DNA of 64,000 nucleotides from Pseudaquabacterium terrae (GTDB lineage: Bacteria; Pseudomonadota; Gammaproteobacteria; Burkholderiales; Burkholderiaceae_C): positions 124,001 through 188,000 of the forward strand of contig NZ_JABRWJ010000002.1 in the NCBI RefSeq assembly GCF_013266755.1, written 5' to 3'. Below, piece after piece: positions 45,053-54,037 of the stretch (its first letter is position 1; every line of letters starts with the position of its first letter). A program made the position numbers and the translations under genes. The notes under the pieces were generated by a model. The model did no database searches, was not told the DNA's origin, and worked only from the letters and a program-made list of their open reading frames with translations.

Positions 45053-46162
45053 ATGGGTCGCGCATTCTCGACCTACCTGGACCTGGTGCGCTTCGTCGCC
45101 GCGTGCCTGGTCTACCTGTGGCACTCGAACATGCGGCTGCTGGTCGAGGACAAGCTGCCGGCCAGCGGCTACGGCCACAGCGCGGTGACGGTGTTCTTCG
45201 TGCTGTCCGGGCTGGTGATCGCCTACGCCACCGATACCAAGGAAAAGACCTGGATCGACTACAGCGCGAGCCGGCTGTCGCGCGTGTATTCGGTGGTCAT
45301 CCCGGCGATCATCCTGACGCCGCTGCTCGATGCCGCCGGGCGGGTGCTCTACCCCGAGCTGTACGCCTATCCGTGGGACCGCTTCGCGCTGCGCATCGCC
45401 GGCTGTACGCTGATGCTCAACGAGGCCTGGTTCATCTCGATCACCTATTTCTCGAACGTGCCGTACTGGTCGATCGCGTTCGAGTTCTGGTACTACGTGC
45501 TGTTCGGGCTGTCGATGTTCCTGCCGCGGCCGCTGCGCCTGCCGGCGGTCATCGGCTGCGCTGTGCTGATCGGCCCGAAGCTGCTGCTGCTGCTGCCGGT
45601 GTGGTGGTCCGGCGTCGTGCTGTACCGCTGGCGCTGGCTGCAGCAGCGTTCGCTCGGTTTCGCGTGGGCGCTGGTGGTCGTGTCGTCGACCGGCATCGTG
45701 CTGATGCACTGGCTCGACCTGTACCACGTGTGGCCCAAGCAGCTCGAGCACCTGATCGGCACGGCGCTGCACACGAACCTGACCTTCGCGCGCTTCTTCC
45801 CGGCCGACTACCTGCTCGGCGCGCTGGTGTTCTGCAACTTCGCCGGCATGCGCATCGTCGCGCCGACGATCGAGCCGCTGCTCACGCCGCTGGAGAAGCC
45901 GGTCAAGGTGCTGGCCGGCTACACCTTCACGCTGTACCTGCTGCACCAGCCGCTGCTGCTGTTCTGGACCGCGGTCGTGCGCGGCGATCCGAAGGGCCAC
46001 GGCTTCTGGGTCATCGTCACGCTGCTGACGGCGCTGTCGGTGTGGGCCATCGGCCACTTCACCGAGCAGAAGCGGCTGCCGCTGCGGCGCGCGCTGCAGC
46101 GGCTGTTCCAGCGGCTGTCGCTGGCGCTGCGGCGCCCGGCCGCCGCGCCTGACGGCGCCTAA
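45053..46162 (+). CDS. Acyltransferase family 3 (OafA-like) membrane protein
   Basis: A 369-residue membrane protein with about ten helices. The opening STYLDLVRFVAACLVYLWHS has the Arg13-x10-His24 arrangement of acyltransferase-3 enzymes. HSAVTVFFVLSGLVIAYA is the second conserved helix and TFTLYLLHQPLLLF is near the end. It transfers acyl groups, usually acetyl, to sugars at the membrane. It lies six bases after the deacetylase-like gene. The stop overlaps that of the convergent MaoC-SDR gene by four bases. Confidence 0.92.
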   Translation: MGRAFSTYLDLVRFVAACLVYLWHSNMRLLVEDKLPASGYGHSAVTVFFVLSGLVIAYATDTKEKTWIDYSASRLSRVYSVVIPAIILTPLLDAAGRVLYPELYAYPWDRFALRIAGCTLMLNEAWFISITYFSNVPYWSIAFEFWYYVLFGLSMFLPRPLRLPAVIGCAVLIGPKLLLLLPVWWSGVVLYRWRWLQQRSLGFAWALVVVSSTGIVLMHWLDLYHVWPKQLEHLIGTALHTNLTFARFFPADYLLGALVFCNFAGMRIVAPTIEPLLTPLEKPVKVLAGYTFTLYLLHQPLLLFWTAVVRGDPKGHGFWVIVTLLTALSVWAIGHFTEQKRLPLRRALQRLFQRLSLALRRPAAAPDGA

Positions 46163-47595
46163 TTCATCAGGCGCTGCACCAGCGGCAGCAGCACCTCGAC
46201 CGCCGACTCCTGGCGCACCGGCACCACCGAGGTGGTCTGGTCGGTCGGCAGCCGCGGCAGCCGTTCGCAGACCGGCCGCACGCGGCGCAGGACCTTCGCC
46301 AGGTCGGCCACCAGCACCTCGGTGGCGGCCTTGGCCATCGTGTACTCGGTCATGCCTTTCGGGCGCTCGCTGATGAAGACCGTCGACGGCACGAAGACCT
46401 GCACCGTGCGCTCGCCGGCGCGCTGCTCCAGCAGCATGCACAGCGCCTCGAAGCGCCGGGCGTAGAAGGTCATGAACTCGTCGAACAGCGCGGCGTCGAA
46501 GACGCCCGCCTTCTTGCGGTAGATGCGCGGCGTCGCGAAATAGAAGACCACGTCCGGCAGCGGCAGGTCGGCCACCCGCGCGGTCCAGTCGTCGGCCAGC
46601 AGATCGAGCGCGCAGGTGCTGGCGCCGCCGCGGCCGGAGGCGTTGATCTCGCCCGCGACGCGCTGCGCATCGGCCGCGCCGGCGGCATGCGTCAACACCA
46701 CCTCGCCGCCGCCGGTGGCCACCAGCTTCGCGGCCAGCTCGCCGAGCCCGCGCGAACCGCCGAGCACCCAGGCCCGTTTGCCGGCGAAGACATCGGCGGC
46801 GAGCCGAGGTGCGAGCTCGGCCATCGCCGGCTGCACCTGCGCCGGCGGCCGCTGGAAGGCCTTCAGCTGGCCGCGGATGCAGCCGTCGAAGGCGACCACG
46901 AAGAGCCGGAAGCGCGGGTCGTACTTCAGCACCTGGAAGCGCAGCGCGGTGGCCTCGGCGTCACCCGGCTCGAGCACCAGCGACGAGAACACCGAGTGCA
47001 GCCCCGGGCAGACCATGCCGACGTAACTCGACAGCAGCCCGATCGCCGCGATCCGCCGCTCGCCGTAGAGCGCGCAGCTGCGCGGGAACGCGGCGGCGAA
47101 ATCGGCCGCCGGCAGCGGCAGTTGCTGCACCTGGCCGACCCAGGACTCGGGCGCGCGCTCGATCGGCTGCGCCGGCACCTCGAGCACGCCCGGCGCCGCA
47201 GCGCCCGGCGCGGGCAGGGCGCTCGCCGGGCCGCGGAGGATGATGCGCGTGCACTCCAGCCCGTGCACCGACGCGCGCAGCGCCAGGCCCTCGCCATCGT
47301 GCTCGGGCCGGGTGAAATCGACGGCATCGTCGACGCACACCGGGTTGAGGAAGTCGCAGTCGATGCGCGGCGCTGCGCCGGCCGAACCGGCCGCATCGGC
47401 CGGCAGCCGTTCGAGCGCCGCCAGCAACGTGTGGATGCCGTGCACCACCGGCCGGCCGGTGATCAGCCGGCGCGCGGCGACCGGATCCATGTGCATCGGG
47501 TTGACGTCGCCGCTCAATGCAGCGAAGCGGCGCTGGTCGTCGGCACCGAAGCAGTGGCTGCCGAGCGACGGCGATCCGGAAAGAGGCAGGTTCAT
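46159..47595 (-). CDS. MaoC-like dehydratase fused to a short-chain dehydrogenase
   Basis: A 478-residue fusion, starting at the ATG complementary to 47593-47595. The N-terminal part is a hotdog domain with FAALSGDVNPMHMD (Asp30, His35), the hydratase 2 motif of (R)-enoyl hydratases. The middle may be a second degenerate hotdog. The C-terminal half is an SDR with VLGGSRGLGELAAKL and the active-site YTMAK. Together they could hydrate and reduce or oxidise a short acyl-ACP or acyl-CoA. It lies opposite to its neighbours and is divergent from the FkbH/ACP/AAC(3) genes, which suggests a shared acyl-modification role, an inference. Confidence 0.82.
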   Translation of the reverse strand: MNLPLSGSPSLGSHCFGADDQRRFAALSGDVNPMHMDPVAARRLITGRPVVHGIHTLLAALERLPADAAGSAGAAPRIDCDFLNPVCVDDAVDFTRPEHDGEGLALRASVHGLECTRIILRGPASALPAPGAAAPGVLEVPAQPIERAPESWVGQVQQLPLPAADFAAAFPRSCALYGERRIAAIGLLSSYVGMVCPGLHSVFSSLVLEPGDAEATALRFQVLKYDPRFRLFVVAFDGCIRGQLKAFQRPPAQVQPAMAELAPRLAADVFAGKRAWVLGGSRGLGELAAKLVATGGGEVVLTHAAGAADAQRVAGEINASGRGGASTCALDLLADDWTARVADLPLPDVVFYFATPRIYRKKAGVFDAALFDEFMTFYARRFEALCMLLEQRAGERTVQVFVPSTVFISERPKGMTEYTMAKAATEVLVADLAKVLRRVRPVCERLPRLPTDQTTSVVPVRQESAVEVLLPLVQRLMN

Positions 47596-47772
47596 GGGGC
47601 GAAGGGGCGGCGCGCCCGGCAACAGGAGCGCCGATTGTGGCCGCCCATGCGAGAGCGTCGTCCGTGAAAAATGGACGGCCGCCGGCCCGCCGGACGCCCG
47701 GCCGCGGGGGCAATCCTGACATGGTCGAGATGGATAATCGCCGGCTTCCTCACGTTCGAGCGCCGAACCCCC
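47596..47772. promoter_or_regulatory. Divergent promoter region, MaoC-SDR / FkbH-like
   Basis: A 177-base region between divergent starts. CTGACA and TAATCG near 47717-47741 loosely resemble -35 and -10 elements but the spacing is short (about 13). No stronger site was found. Confidence 0.3.
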
Positions 47773-49668
47773 ATGGCCAGTGCAATGGCAGACATCGATC
47801 GCCTGCTGACTCTCGAATCACGCGCCGCGGTGCGCACCCAGCTGGCCTCGCTGCGCGCGCCGCTGACGCTGCCGCAGGCGCAAAACCTGCGCGAGCGCAT
47901 CGTCGCGCTCGAGCCGGCGCCGAAGCAGCTGCGGCTGGCCATCGTGCACACCTACACCAGCGACCTGCTGCAGCCCTGGCTCGACCTGAACGCCGCGATG
48001 GCCGGCTTCACGCCCGAGACCTACCACGCGCCCTACGGCCTCGCGCTGCAGGAGGCGAGCCCCGGCTCCGCGCTGGTCGCACACCGGCCCGACCTGACGC
48101 TGCTGATGCTGCGCCGCGAAGACCTGCATCCCGACCTCGCACGACCGATCGTCGGCCTGTCGCCCGAGCGCCGCGATGCATTGCGCGCGGCCTGCCTGGC
48201 GCAAGTGCGCGAGTGGCTGTCGGCGTTCCGCGCGCAGCCGGTGGGCCAGCTGCTGCTGACGCTGCTGCCGCCGGTGGCGCCGCCCAGCCTCGGGCTCTAC
48301 GACACGCTCGCCGAATCGTCCGAAGCCGCCTGGTGGTCGACGCTGAAGGTCGAGATCGCCGCGTGGATGCGCGCCGAATGCCCGGCCTCGCTGCTGCTCG
48401 ACCTCGACGAGACCATGCTGCAGGTCGGCCGTGCGAACTTCTTCGACCGGCGCTACTGGTACTCGTCGCGCTACCCGTTCACGGCGGCCGCGGCGATGGA
48501 GTTCACGCAGCGCGTGATCGCCGTCGGCGAGCTCAAGGCGGCACGCCAGGCCAAGGTGCTGGTGCTCGATGCCGACAACACGCTGTGGGGCGGCATCGTC
48601 GGCGAGGACGGCTTCGACGGCATCGCCCTCGGCCCCGACTACCCCGGCAACGCCTATGTCGAGTTCCAGCGCCGCATCCTCGATTTCCAGCAGCGCGGCT
48701 TCATTCTCGCGATGTGCAGCAAGAACAACCCGGCCGATGTCGAGCAGGTGCTGCGCGACCATCCGCACCAGCTGCTGCGGGCCGAGCACTTCGCTGCGCG
48801 CCGCGTCAACTGGGAGCCGAAGGCCGACAACCTGGTGTCGCTGGCGAAGGAGCTGAACCTCGGCCTCGAGTCGTTCATCTTCGTCGACGACAGTGACCAC
48901 GAATGCGCCGCGGTGCGCCACCGGCTGCCCGAGGTCGAGGTGGTGCAGGTGCCCGCGCGTGCCGTCGACGTGCCCGGCTGCCTCGACCGCATCGCGCGGC
49001 TCGAGGTCCTGTCGCTGACGGCAGAGGACCAGGCCAAGACGCAGATGTACGCGCAGGAGCAGCGCCGCCGCGAGCTGGCCGAGGAGCTTGGCGCCGGCGG
49101 CGGCGGTGATTACCTGGCGCGGCTGCAGATGAAGATGCAGGTCGGCTTGGATGAGCGCGGCCACCTCGTGCGGCTGGCGCAGCTGACGCGCAAGACCAAT
49201 CAGTTCAACCTGACGACGCGCCGCTACGACGACGAGCAGATGCGTGCCGCGCTCGAATCCGACCAGTGGCTGGTGTTTCACTTCTCGCTCGCCGATGTCT
49301 TCGGCGACAGCGGCATCGTCGGCCTGGCGATGTGGCGCATGGCCGAAGCGGGCGCGGCCGAACTCGACACCTTCCTGATGTCCTGCCGCGTCATCGGCCG
49401 CCAGGCCGAAGCCGCCTTCCTGCATGCGCAGATGCGGCTGCTGGCCGAGCGCGGCGTGCAGCAGCTCGTCGCCGACTACCTGCCGACGGCGAAGAATGAC
49501 CTGGTGAAGCACTTCCTGCCCGAGCAAGGCTTCGAGCTTGGGGCCGACGGCCGCTATCGCCGCGACCTGCACGCCCAGCCGGCGAGCGACGCCGCGGCCT
49601 TCCCGATCGAAGTCAACTTCGCCACTTCCCTTTCCATCGAACCGCGCCTGACCGGAGTTCCCGCATGA
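47773..49668 (+). CDS. FkbH-like HAD-IIIC family protein
   Basis: A 631-residue protein. The HAD active site is VLDADNTLWGGIVGEDG (Asp266, Asp268), diagnostic of the FkbH/HAD-IIIC group. An N-terminal SGNH-like half (about residues 40-240) precedes it, and CSKNNPADVEQVL and VFVDDS-type segments complete the HAD fold. A C-terminal GNAT-like domain (about 450-615) includes RLAQLTRKTNQFNLTTRRY. FkbH homologues load a glyceryl unit from 1,3-bisphosphoglycerate onto an acyl carrier protein. An ACP gene overlaps its stop by ATGA, so glyceryl-ACP formation is the leading idea, unproven here. Confidence 0.9.
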   Translation: MASAMADIDRLLTLESRAAVRTQLASLRAPLTLPQAQNLRERIVALEPAPKQLRLAIVHTYTSDLLQPWLDLNAAMAGFTPETYHAPYGLALQEASPGSALVAHRPDLTLLMLRREDLHPDLARPIVGLSPERRDALRAACLAQVREWLSAFRAQPVGQLLLTLLPPVAPPSLGLYDTLAESSEAAWWSTLKVEIAAWMRAECPASLLLDLDETMLQVGRANFFDRRYWYSSRYPFTAAAAMEFTQRVIAVGELKAARQAKVLVLDADNTLWGGIVGEDGFDGIALGPDYPGNAYVEFQRRILDFQQRGFILAMCSKNNPADVEQVLRDHPHQLLRAEHFAARRVNWEPKADNLVSLAKELNLGLESFIFVDDSDHECAAVRHRLPEVEVVQVPARAVDVPGCLDRIARLEVLSLTAEDQAKTQMYAQEQRRRELAEELGAGGGGDYLARLQMKMQVGLDERGHLVRLAQLTRKTNQFNLTTRRYDDEQMRAALESDQWLVFHFSLADVFGDSGIVGLAMWRMAEAGAAELDTFLMSCRVIGRQAEAAFLHAQMRLLAERGVQQLVADYLPTAKNDLVKHFLPEQGFELGADGRYRRDLHAQPASDAAAFPIEVNFATSLSIEPRLTGVPA

Positions 49669-49904
49669 GCAGCCTCTTCGGCCGACTGCAATCCACCATC
49701 GCCACCACGCTGAAGGTTCCGCCCGCCAAGATCACCGAGAGCACCAGCAACGAGGACCTGCCCGCATGGGACTCGCTCGGCCAGGTCAACCTGATGATGG
49801 CGCTTGAGCAGACCTTCGACCTGTACATCGAGGTCGAGGATTTCGAGGGCCTGCGCTCGGTGCCGGCGATCCTGTCGTACCTGCAGCGCAGCGGCGTGCA
49901 GTGA
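49665..49904 (+). CDS. Acyl carrier protein
   Basis: A 79-residue ACP. The phosphopantetheine attachment serine is Ser37 in LPAWDSLGQVNLMMALEQTF; the length, the acidic helix II and the IEVEDFEGLRSVPAILSYL tail are typical. It is translationally coupled to the FkbH-like gene and followed 10 bases later by an AAC(3)-type acyltransferase. It is probably a dedicated carrier for a short acyl group used in sugar decoration, not the fatty-acid ACP. Confidence 0.93.
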   Translation: MSSLFGRLQSTIATTLKVPPAKITESTSNEDLPAWDSLGQVNLMMALEQTFDLYIEVEDFEGLRSVPAILSYLQRSGVQ

Positions 49905-49914
49905 GCCTTCATCG

Positions 49915-50829
49915 GTGAGTCCGCTCGAGTTCGCCTCCGGCCTGGCTAAGCGCTACCTGACCGACGAGCGCGTCGACAGCCTGCGCAATGCCTACCTCGC
50001 GACGCGCCAGCGCGCCGCGCCGCTGCTGCGCCTGGTGCACGGCACCTTCGACTGCGCCGCGCTGCGCCAGCACCTGGAGCAGCGCATCGGCCGCGACTTC
50101 GAGATCCTGATGGTTCACAGCTCGGTGAACCACATGAAGCCGATGTTCACCGACACGCCGCTGGACCTGGTGCGCATGCTGATCGACTACTGCGGGCCCG
50201 AGCGCACGCTGGCGATGCCGGCGTTCTACTTCGGCGAGCCCGAAGACGGCGGTGCCTACGCGACCTTCCAGCGCAACCCGCGCTTCGACCTGCGGCGCAC
50301 GCCCTCGCAGATGGGGCTGGCGACCGAGCTGTTCCGGCGGATGCCCGGGGTGCGGCACAGCCGGCATCCGGTCTACCGCATCAGTGCGCTCGGGCCGCTG
50401 GCCGAGGAGCTGACGCGCGGCCACGAGAACGCATCGAGCCCGGCCGGCCGCGGCAGCCCGTTCGAGACCATGGCCCGGCGCGACACCTGCATCATCGGCA
50501 TCGGCAAGCCGATCCAGGTGCTGACGCAGGCGCACCACGTCGAGGAGCTGATGGGCGACGAGTTCCCGGTGCCCTCGCGCGCCGGCGTGCCGCTGCCGAT
50601 GACGCTGGTCGACCGCGACGGCGAATTTCCGTTCGAGCTGCGCGCGCGCGGCGTCGACGGCCGCTTCGACATCTGGAAGCTGCGCAAGATCGTGACGCCC
50701 GAGGCGCTGCCCGAATGGCAGTTCCACCATGTGCCATTGTTCGCGACCCGCGCGGGCGAGCTGACTCGGCAACTGGTCGAGGCGGCGCGGCGCGGCCTCA
50801 CACTGTACGATCCGCTCCCCGCGCGCTGA
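49915..50829 (+). CDS. AAC(3) family N-acyltransferase
   Basis: About 304 residues from a GTG at 49915; no strong ribosome site is visible. ILMVHSSVNHM, TPSQMGLATELFRRMPGVRHS, HPVYRISALGP and HHVEELM are signatures of the aminoglycoside 3-N-acetyltransferase family. In polysaccharide loci such enzymes N-acylate amino sugars rather than drugs. Its position directly after FkbH and ACP suggests it transfers the ACP-bound acyl group to an amino sugar. Calling it antibiotic resistance would be misleading. Confidence 0.85.
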   Translation: MSPLEFASGLAKRYLTDERVDSLRNAYLATRQRAAPLLRLVHGTFDCAALRQHLEQRIGRDFEILMVHSSVNHMKPMFTDTPLDLVRMLIDYCGPERTLAMPAFYFGEPEDGGAYATFQRNPRFDLRRTPSQMGLATELFRRMPGVRHSRHPVYRISALGPLAEELTRGHENASSPAGRGSPFETMARRDTCIIGIGKPIQVLTQAHHVEELMGDEFPVPSRAGVPLPMTLVDRDGEFPFELRARGVDGRFDIWKLRKIVTPEALPEWQFHHVPLFATRAGELTRQLVEAARRGLTLYDPLPAR

Positions 50830-50865
50830 CGCGGGGCGCATCACCTAAGCCGACGAGAACTAGCC

Positions 50866-52803
50866 ATGTGCGGAATCACCGGCCTATTCGACACACGCGC
50901 CCAGCGCACCCCCGACCGCGCCGTGCTGCAGCGAATGAACGACTCGCAGCACCACCGCGGCCCCGACGAGGGCAGCCTGCACATCGAGCCCGGCCTCGGG
51001 CTCGGCCACCGGCGGCTGTCGATCATCGACATCGCCACCGGCCAGCAGCCGCTGTTCAACGCCGACAAGTCGATCGCCATCGTCTTCAACGGCGAGATCT
51101 ACAACTACCAGTCGCTGATGGCCGAGCTGCAGGCGCTGGGCTACGTCTTCCACACCAAGAGCGACACCGAGTGCATCGTGCACGCCTGGGAAGCCTGGGG
51201 CGAGCGCTGCGTCGACAAGCTGCGCGGCATGTTCGCCTTCGGCCTGTGGGACAAGAACCAGCAGTGCTTCTTCCTCGCCCGTGACCGCATGGGCGTCAAG
51301 CCGATGTACTACGCGGCGCTCGACGACGGCTGGATGGCCTTCGGCTCGGAGCTGAAGTCGGTGCTCGCGCACGGCGGGCTCGACCGCACGCTCGATCCGC
51401 TGGCGGTCGAGGAGTATTTCGCGCTCGGCTACGTTGCCGAGCCGCGCACCGTCTTCAAGCAGGCGCTGAAGCTGCCGCCGGCGCACATGCTGCTGTGGCG
51501 CCGCGGCGAGCCGATGCCGGCATCGAAGCCGTACTGGGACGTGCGCTTCACGCTGAACAACACGATCAGCGCCGAAGACGCCTGCGAGGAACTGCGCCAC
51601 CGCCTCGACGAGTCGGTGAAGCTGCGCATGATCGCCGAGGTGCCGCTCGGCGCCTTCCTCTCCGGCGGCGTCGACTCGAGCGCCGTCGTCGCGTCGATGG
51701 CCGGCGTCTCGGACGAGCCGGTCAACACCTGCTCGATCGCCTTCGACGACCCGGCCTTCAACGAATCGGCCTTCGCGCAGATCGTCGCCGACCGCTACAA
51801 GACGCGGCACCACGTCGAGACCGTGCAGAGCGACGACTTCGACCTGATCGACACGCTGGCGCGCTTGTACGACGAGCCGTATGCCGACAGCTCGGCGATT
51901 CCCACCTACCGCGTCTGCCAGCTGGCGCGCAAGCGCGTGACGGTGGCGCTGTCGGGCGACGGCGGCGACGAGACCTTCGGCGGCTACCGCCGCTACCGCA
52001 TGCACCTGATGGAAGAGCGCATGCGCGGGGCGCTGCCCGAAGGGGTGCGGCGGCCGCTGTTCGGCCTGCTCGGCCGCGTCTACCCGAAGGCCGACTGGGC
52101 GCCGCGCGTGTTCCGTGCCAAGACCACGTTCGAGGGCATGGCGCGCAGCTCGGTCGAGGCCTACTTCCATTCCGTGTCGATCCTGCGCGGGCCGATGCGC
52201 GACGAGCTGTTCAGCCCGCGCTTCAAGGCCGATCTCGCCGGCTACGACGCGCTCGAAGTCTTCAATGCGCACGCCGCGCGCGCCGACACCGACGATCCGC
52301 TGGCGCTGATCCAGTACCTCGACTACAAGACCTACCTGGTCGGCGACATCAACACCAAGGTCGACCGCGCCAGCATGGCGCATTCGCTCGAGGTGCGCGA
52401 GCCGCTGATGGACCACCCGCTGATCGAGTGGCTCGCCACGCTGCCGACCTCGCTGAAGATCCGCGGCCAGGAAGGCAAGTACCTGCTGAAGAAGGCGATG
52501 GAGCCGAAGCTGTCGGACGACATCCTGTACCGGCCGAAGATGGGCTTCGCGGTGCCGCTGGCACGCTGGTTCCGCGGGCCGCTGAAGCAGCGCGTGCGTG
52601 ATGCGGTGCTGGGGCCGCGGCTGGCCGAGACCGGCTGGTTCAACCGCGACTACCTCAAGCGCCTGGTCGACGACCACCAGAGCGGCGTGCGCGACTACAG
52701 CGCGCCGCTGTGGACGCTGCTGATGTTCGAGGCCTTCCTGCGCAACGTCGTCGATGCCGGCGTCGAACGGCCGGTCGAGCCGCTGGTGGAGGCCGCTGCC
52801 TGA
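50866..52803 (+). CDS. XrtA system-associated amidotransferase 1 (asparagine synthase-like)
   Basis: A 645-residue class II glutamine amidotransferase. The N-terminal nucleophile is Cys2 (MCGITGLFDT), and NGEIYNYQSLMAEL binds glutamine. The synthetase half has the PP-loop SGGVDSSAV (from Ser266) and SGDGGDETFGGYRRY. The start MCGITGLFDTRAQRTPDRAV is like the exosortase A amidotransferase 1 family (TIGR03108 type). It probably amidates a carboxyl group, such as a uronic acid of the polymer. It is followed with one-base overlap by a glycosyltransferase. Confidence 0.94.
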   Translation: MCGITGLFDTRAQRTPDRAVLQRMNDSQHHRGPDEGSLHIEPGLGLGHRRLSIIDIATGQQPLFNADKSIAIVFNGEIYNYQSLMAELQALGYVFHTKSDTECIVHAWEAWGERCVDKLRGMFAFGLWDKNQQCFFLARDRMGVKPMYYAALDDGWMAFGSELKSVLAHGGLDRTLDPLAVEEYFALGYVAEPRTVFKQALKLPPAHMLLWRRGEPMPASKPYWDVRFTLNNTISAEDACEELRHRLDESVKLRMIAEVPLGAFLSGGVDSSAVVASMAGVSDEPVNTCSIAFDDPAFNESAFAQIVADRYKTRHHVETVQSDDFDLIDTLARLYDEPYADSSAIPTYRVCQLARKRVTVALSGDGGDETFGGYRRYRMHLMEERMRGALPEGVRRPLFGLLGRVYPKADWAPRVFRAKTTFEGMARSSVEAYFHSVSILRGPMRDELFSPRFKADLAGYDALEVFNAHAARADTDDPLALIQYLDYKTYLVGDINTKVDRASMAHSLEVREPLMDHPLIEWLATLPTSLKIRGQEGKYLLKKAMEPKLSDDILYRPKMGFAVPLARWFRGPLKQRVRDAVLGPRLAETGWFNRDYLKRLVDDHQSGVRDYSAPLWTLLMFEAFLRNVVDAGVERPVEPLVEAAA

Positions 52804-54020
52804 TGAGTGTCCGGATCCTCCATGTGCTGGATCACTCGGCGCCGCTGCACAGCGGCTACGCCTTTCGCACGTTATCGATCCTGCAGCAGCAGCGCCAGCT
52901 CGGCTGGCAGACGGAGCACCTGACCTCGCCGAAGCAGGGCCCGGGCGAGGCACTGAAGGAGCAGGTCGACGGCTGGACCTTCCACCGCACGCCGAACCGC
53001 GACGGCATCGGGCTGGTCGGGCAGATGAAGCTCACTGCGCGCCGGCTCGACCAACTGATCACCGAGCTGAAGCCGGACCTGATCCACGCCCACTCGCCGG
53101 TGCTCAATGCCCTGCCGAGCCTGTGGGTCGCGCGCCGCCATCACCTGCCGGTGGTCTACGAGATGCGCGCCTCGTGGGAGGACGCCGCGGTCGACCACGG
53201 CACGACGACCGAAGGCAGCCTGCGCTACCGCGTCTCGCGCGGGCTGGAGTCGCTGGCGCTGCACTGGGCCGACCAGGTGACGACGATCTGCGAAGGCCTG
53301 CGCGGCGACATCCGCGCGCGCGGCGTTGCCGACGGCAAGATCACCGTGATCCCGAACGCGGTCGACGTCGGCACCTTCAAGTTCGGCGCCCCGGCCGACG
53401 AGTCGCTGCGCGCGAAGCTCGGCCTCGACGGTGCGCTCGTGCTCGGCTTCGCCGGCTCGTTCTACGGCTACGAGGGCCTGCACCTGCTGATCGACGCGGT
53501 GCAGCGCCTGCTGCCGGCGCATCCCAACCTGCGCGTGCTGATGGTCGGCGGCGGTCCGCAGGATGCGGCGCTGAAGGCCCAGGCCGCGGCCGCGGGGCTC
53601 GCCGACAAGGTGATCTTCACCGGTCGCGTGCCGCATGCCGAGGTGCAGCGCTACTACGAGCTGATCGACGTGCTGGCCTATCCGCGGCTGCCGATCCGGC
53701 TGACCGAGCTGGTCACGCCGCTGAAGCCGCTGGAGGCGATGGCGCAGGGGCGCATGTTCGTCGCCTCCGACGTCGGCGGCCACCGCGAGCTGATCCGCGA
53801 CGGCGAGACCGGCTTCCTGTTCAAGGCCGGCGACGCCGGCGCGCTGGCCGGTTCGATCGCCGCCGTGCTCGCGCGCCGCGATGACTGGCCGCGCATCCGG
53901 GCGCAGGCGCGCCGCTTCGTCGAGGTCGAGCGCACCTGGGCGAGCAGCGTCGCGCGCTACCGCGACGTCTACGGCCGCGCGCTGTCCCGCAAGGGCCGCA
54001 GCCTGCCGGCGTTGACCTGA
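52803..54020 (+). CDS. XrtA system-associated glycosyltransferase (TIGR04063 type)
   Basis: A 405-residue GT4 enzyme. VRILHVLDHSAPLHSGYAFRT is the typical opening of this group. HAHSPVLNALPSLWVAR, VVYEMRASWEDAAVDHGTT and VLGFAGSFYGYEGLHLLIDAV follow; the last is characteristic of the TIGR04063 family. LTELVTPLKPLEAMAQGR carries the donor-binding E-x7-E-like motif. It transfers a sugar onto the growing repeat unit. Its ATG overlaps the previous stop by one base (TGATG). Confidence 0.93.
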   Translation: MSVRILHVLDHSAPLHSGYAFRTLSILQQQRQLGWQTEHLTSPKQGPGEALKEQVDGWTFHRTPNRDGIGLVGQMKLTARRLDQLITELKPDLIHAHSPVLNALPSLWVARRHHLPVVYEMRASWEDAAVDHGTTTEGSLRYRVSRGLESLALHWADQVTTICEGLRGDIRARGVADGKITVIPNAVDVGTFKFGAPADESLRAKLGLDGALVLGFAGSFYGYEGLHLLIDAVQRLLPAHPNLRVLMVGGGPQDAALKAQAAAAGLADKVIFTGRVPHAEVQRYYELIDVLAYPRLPIRLTELVTPLKPLEAMAQGRMFVASDVGGHRELIRDGETGFLFKAGDAGALAGSIAAVLARRDDWPRIRAQARRFVEVERTWASSVARYRDVYGRALSRKGRSLPALT

Positions 54021-54037
54021 AAAGAGTAACTCCAGAC

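Noticed and set aside
49915-50829. Aminoglycoside resistance gene
   Set aside because: The fold is AAC(3), but the ACP/FkbH and polysaccharide context favours sugar N-acylation.
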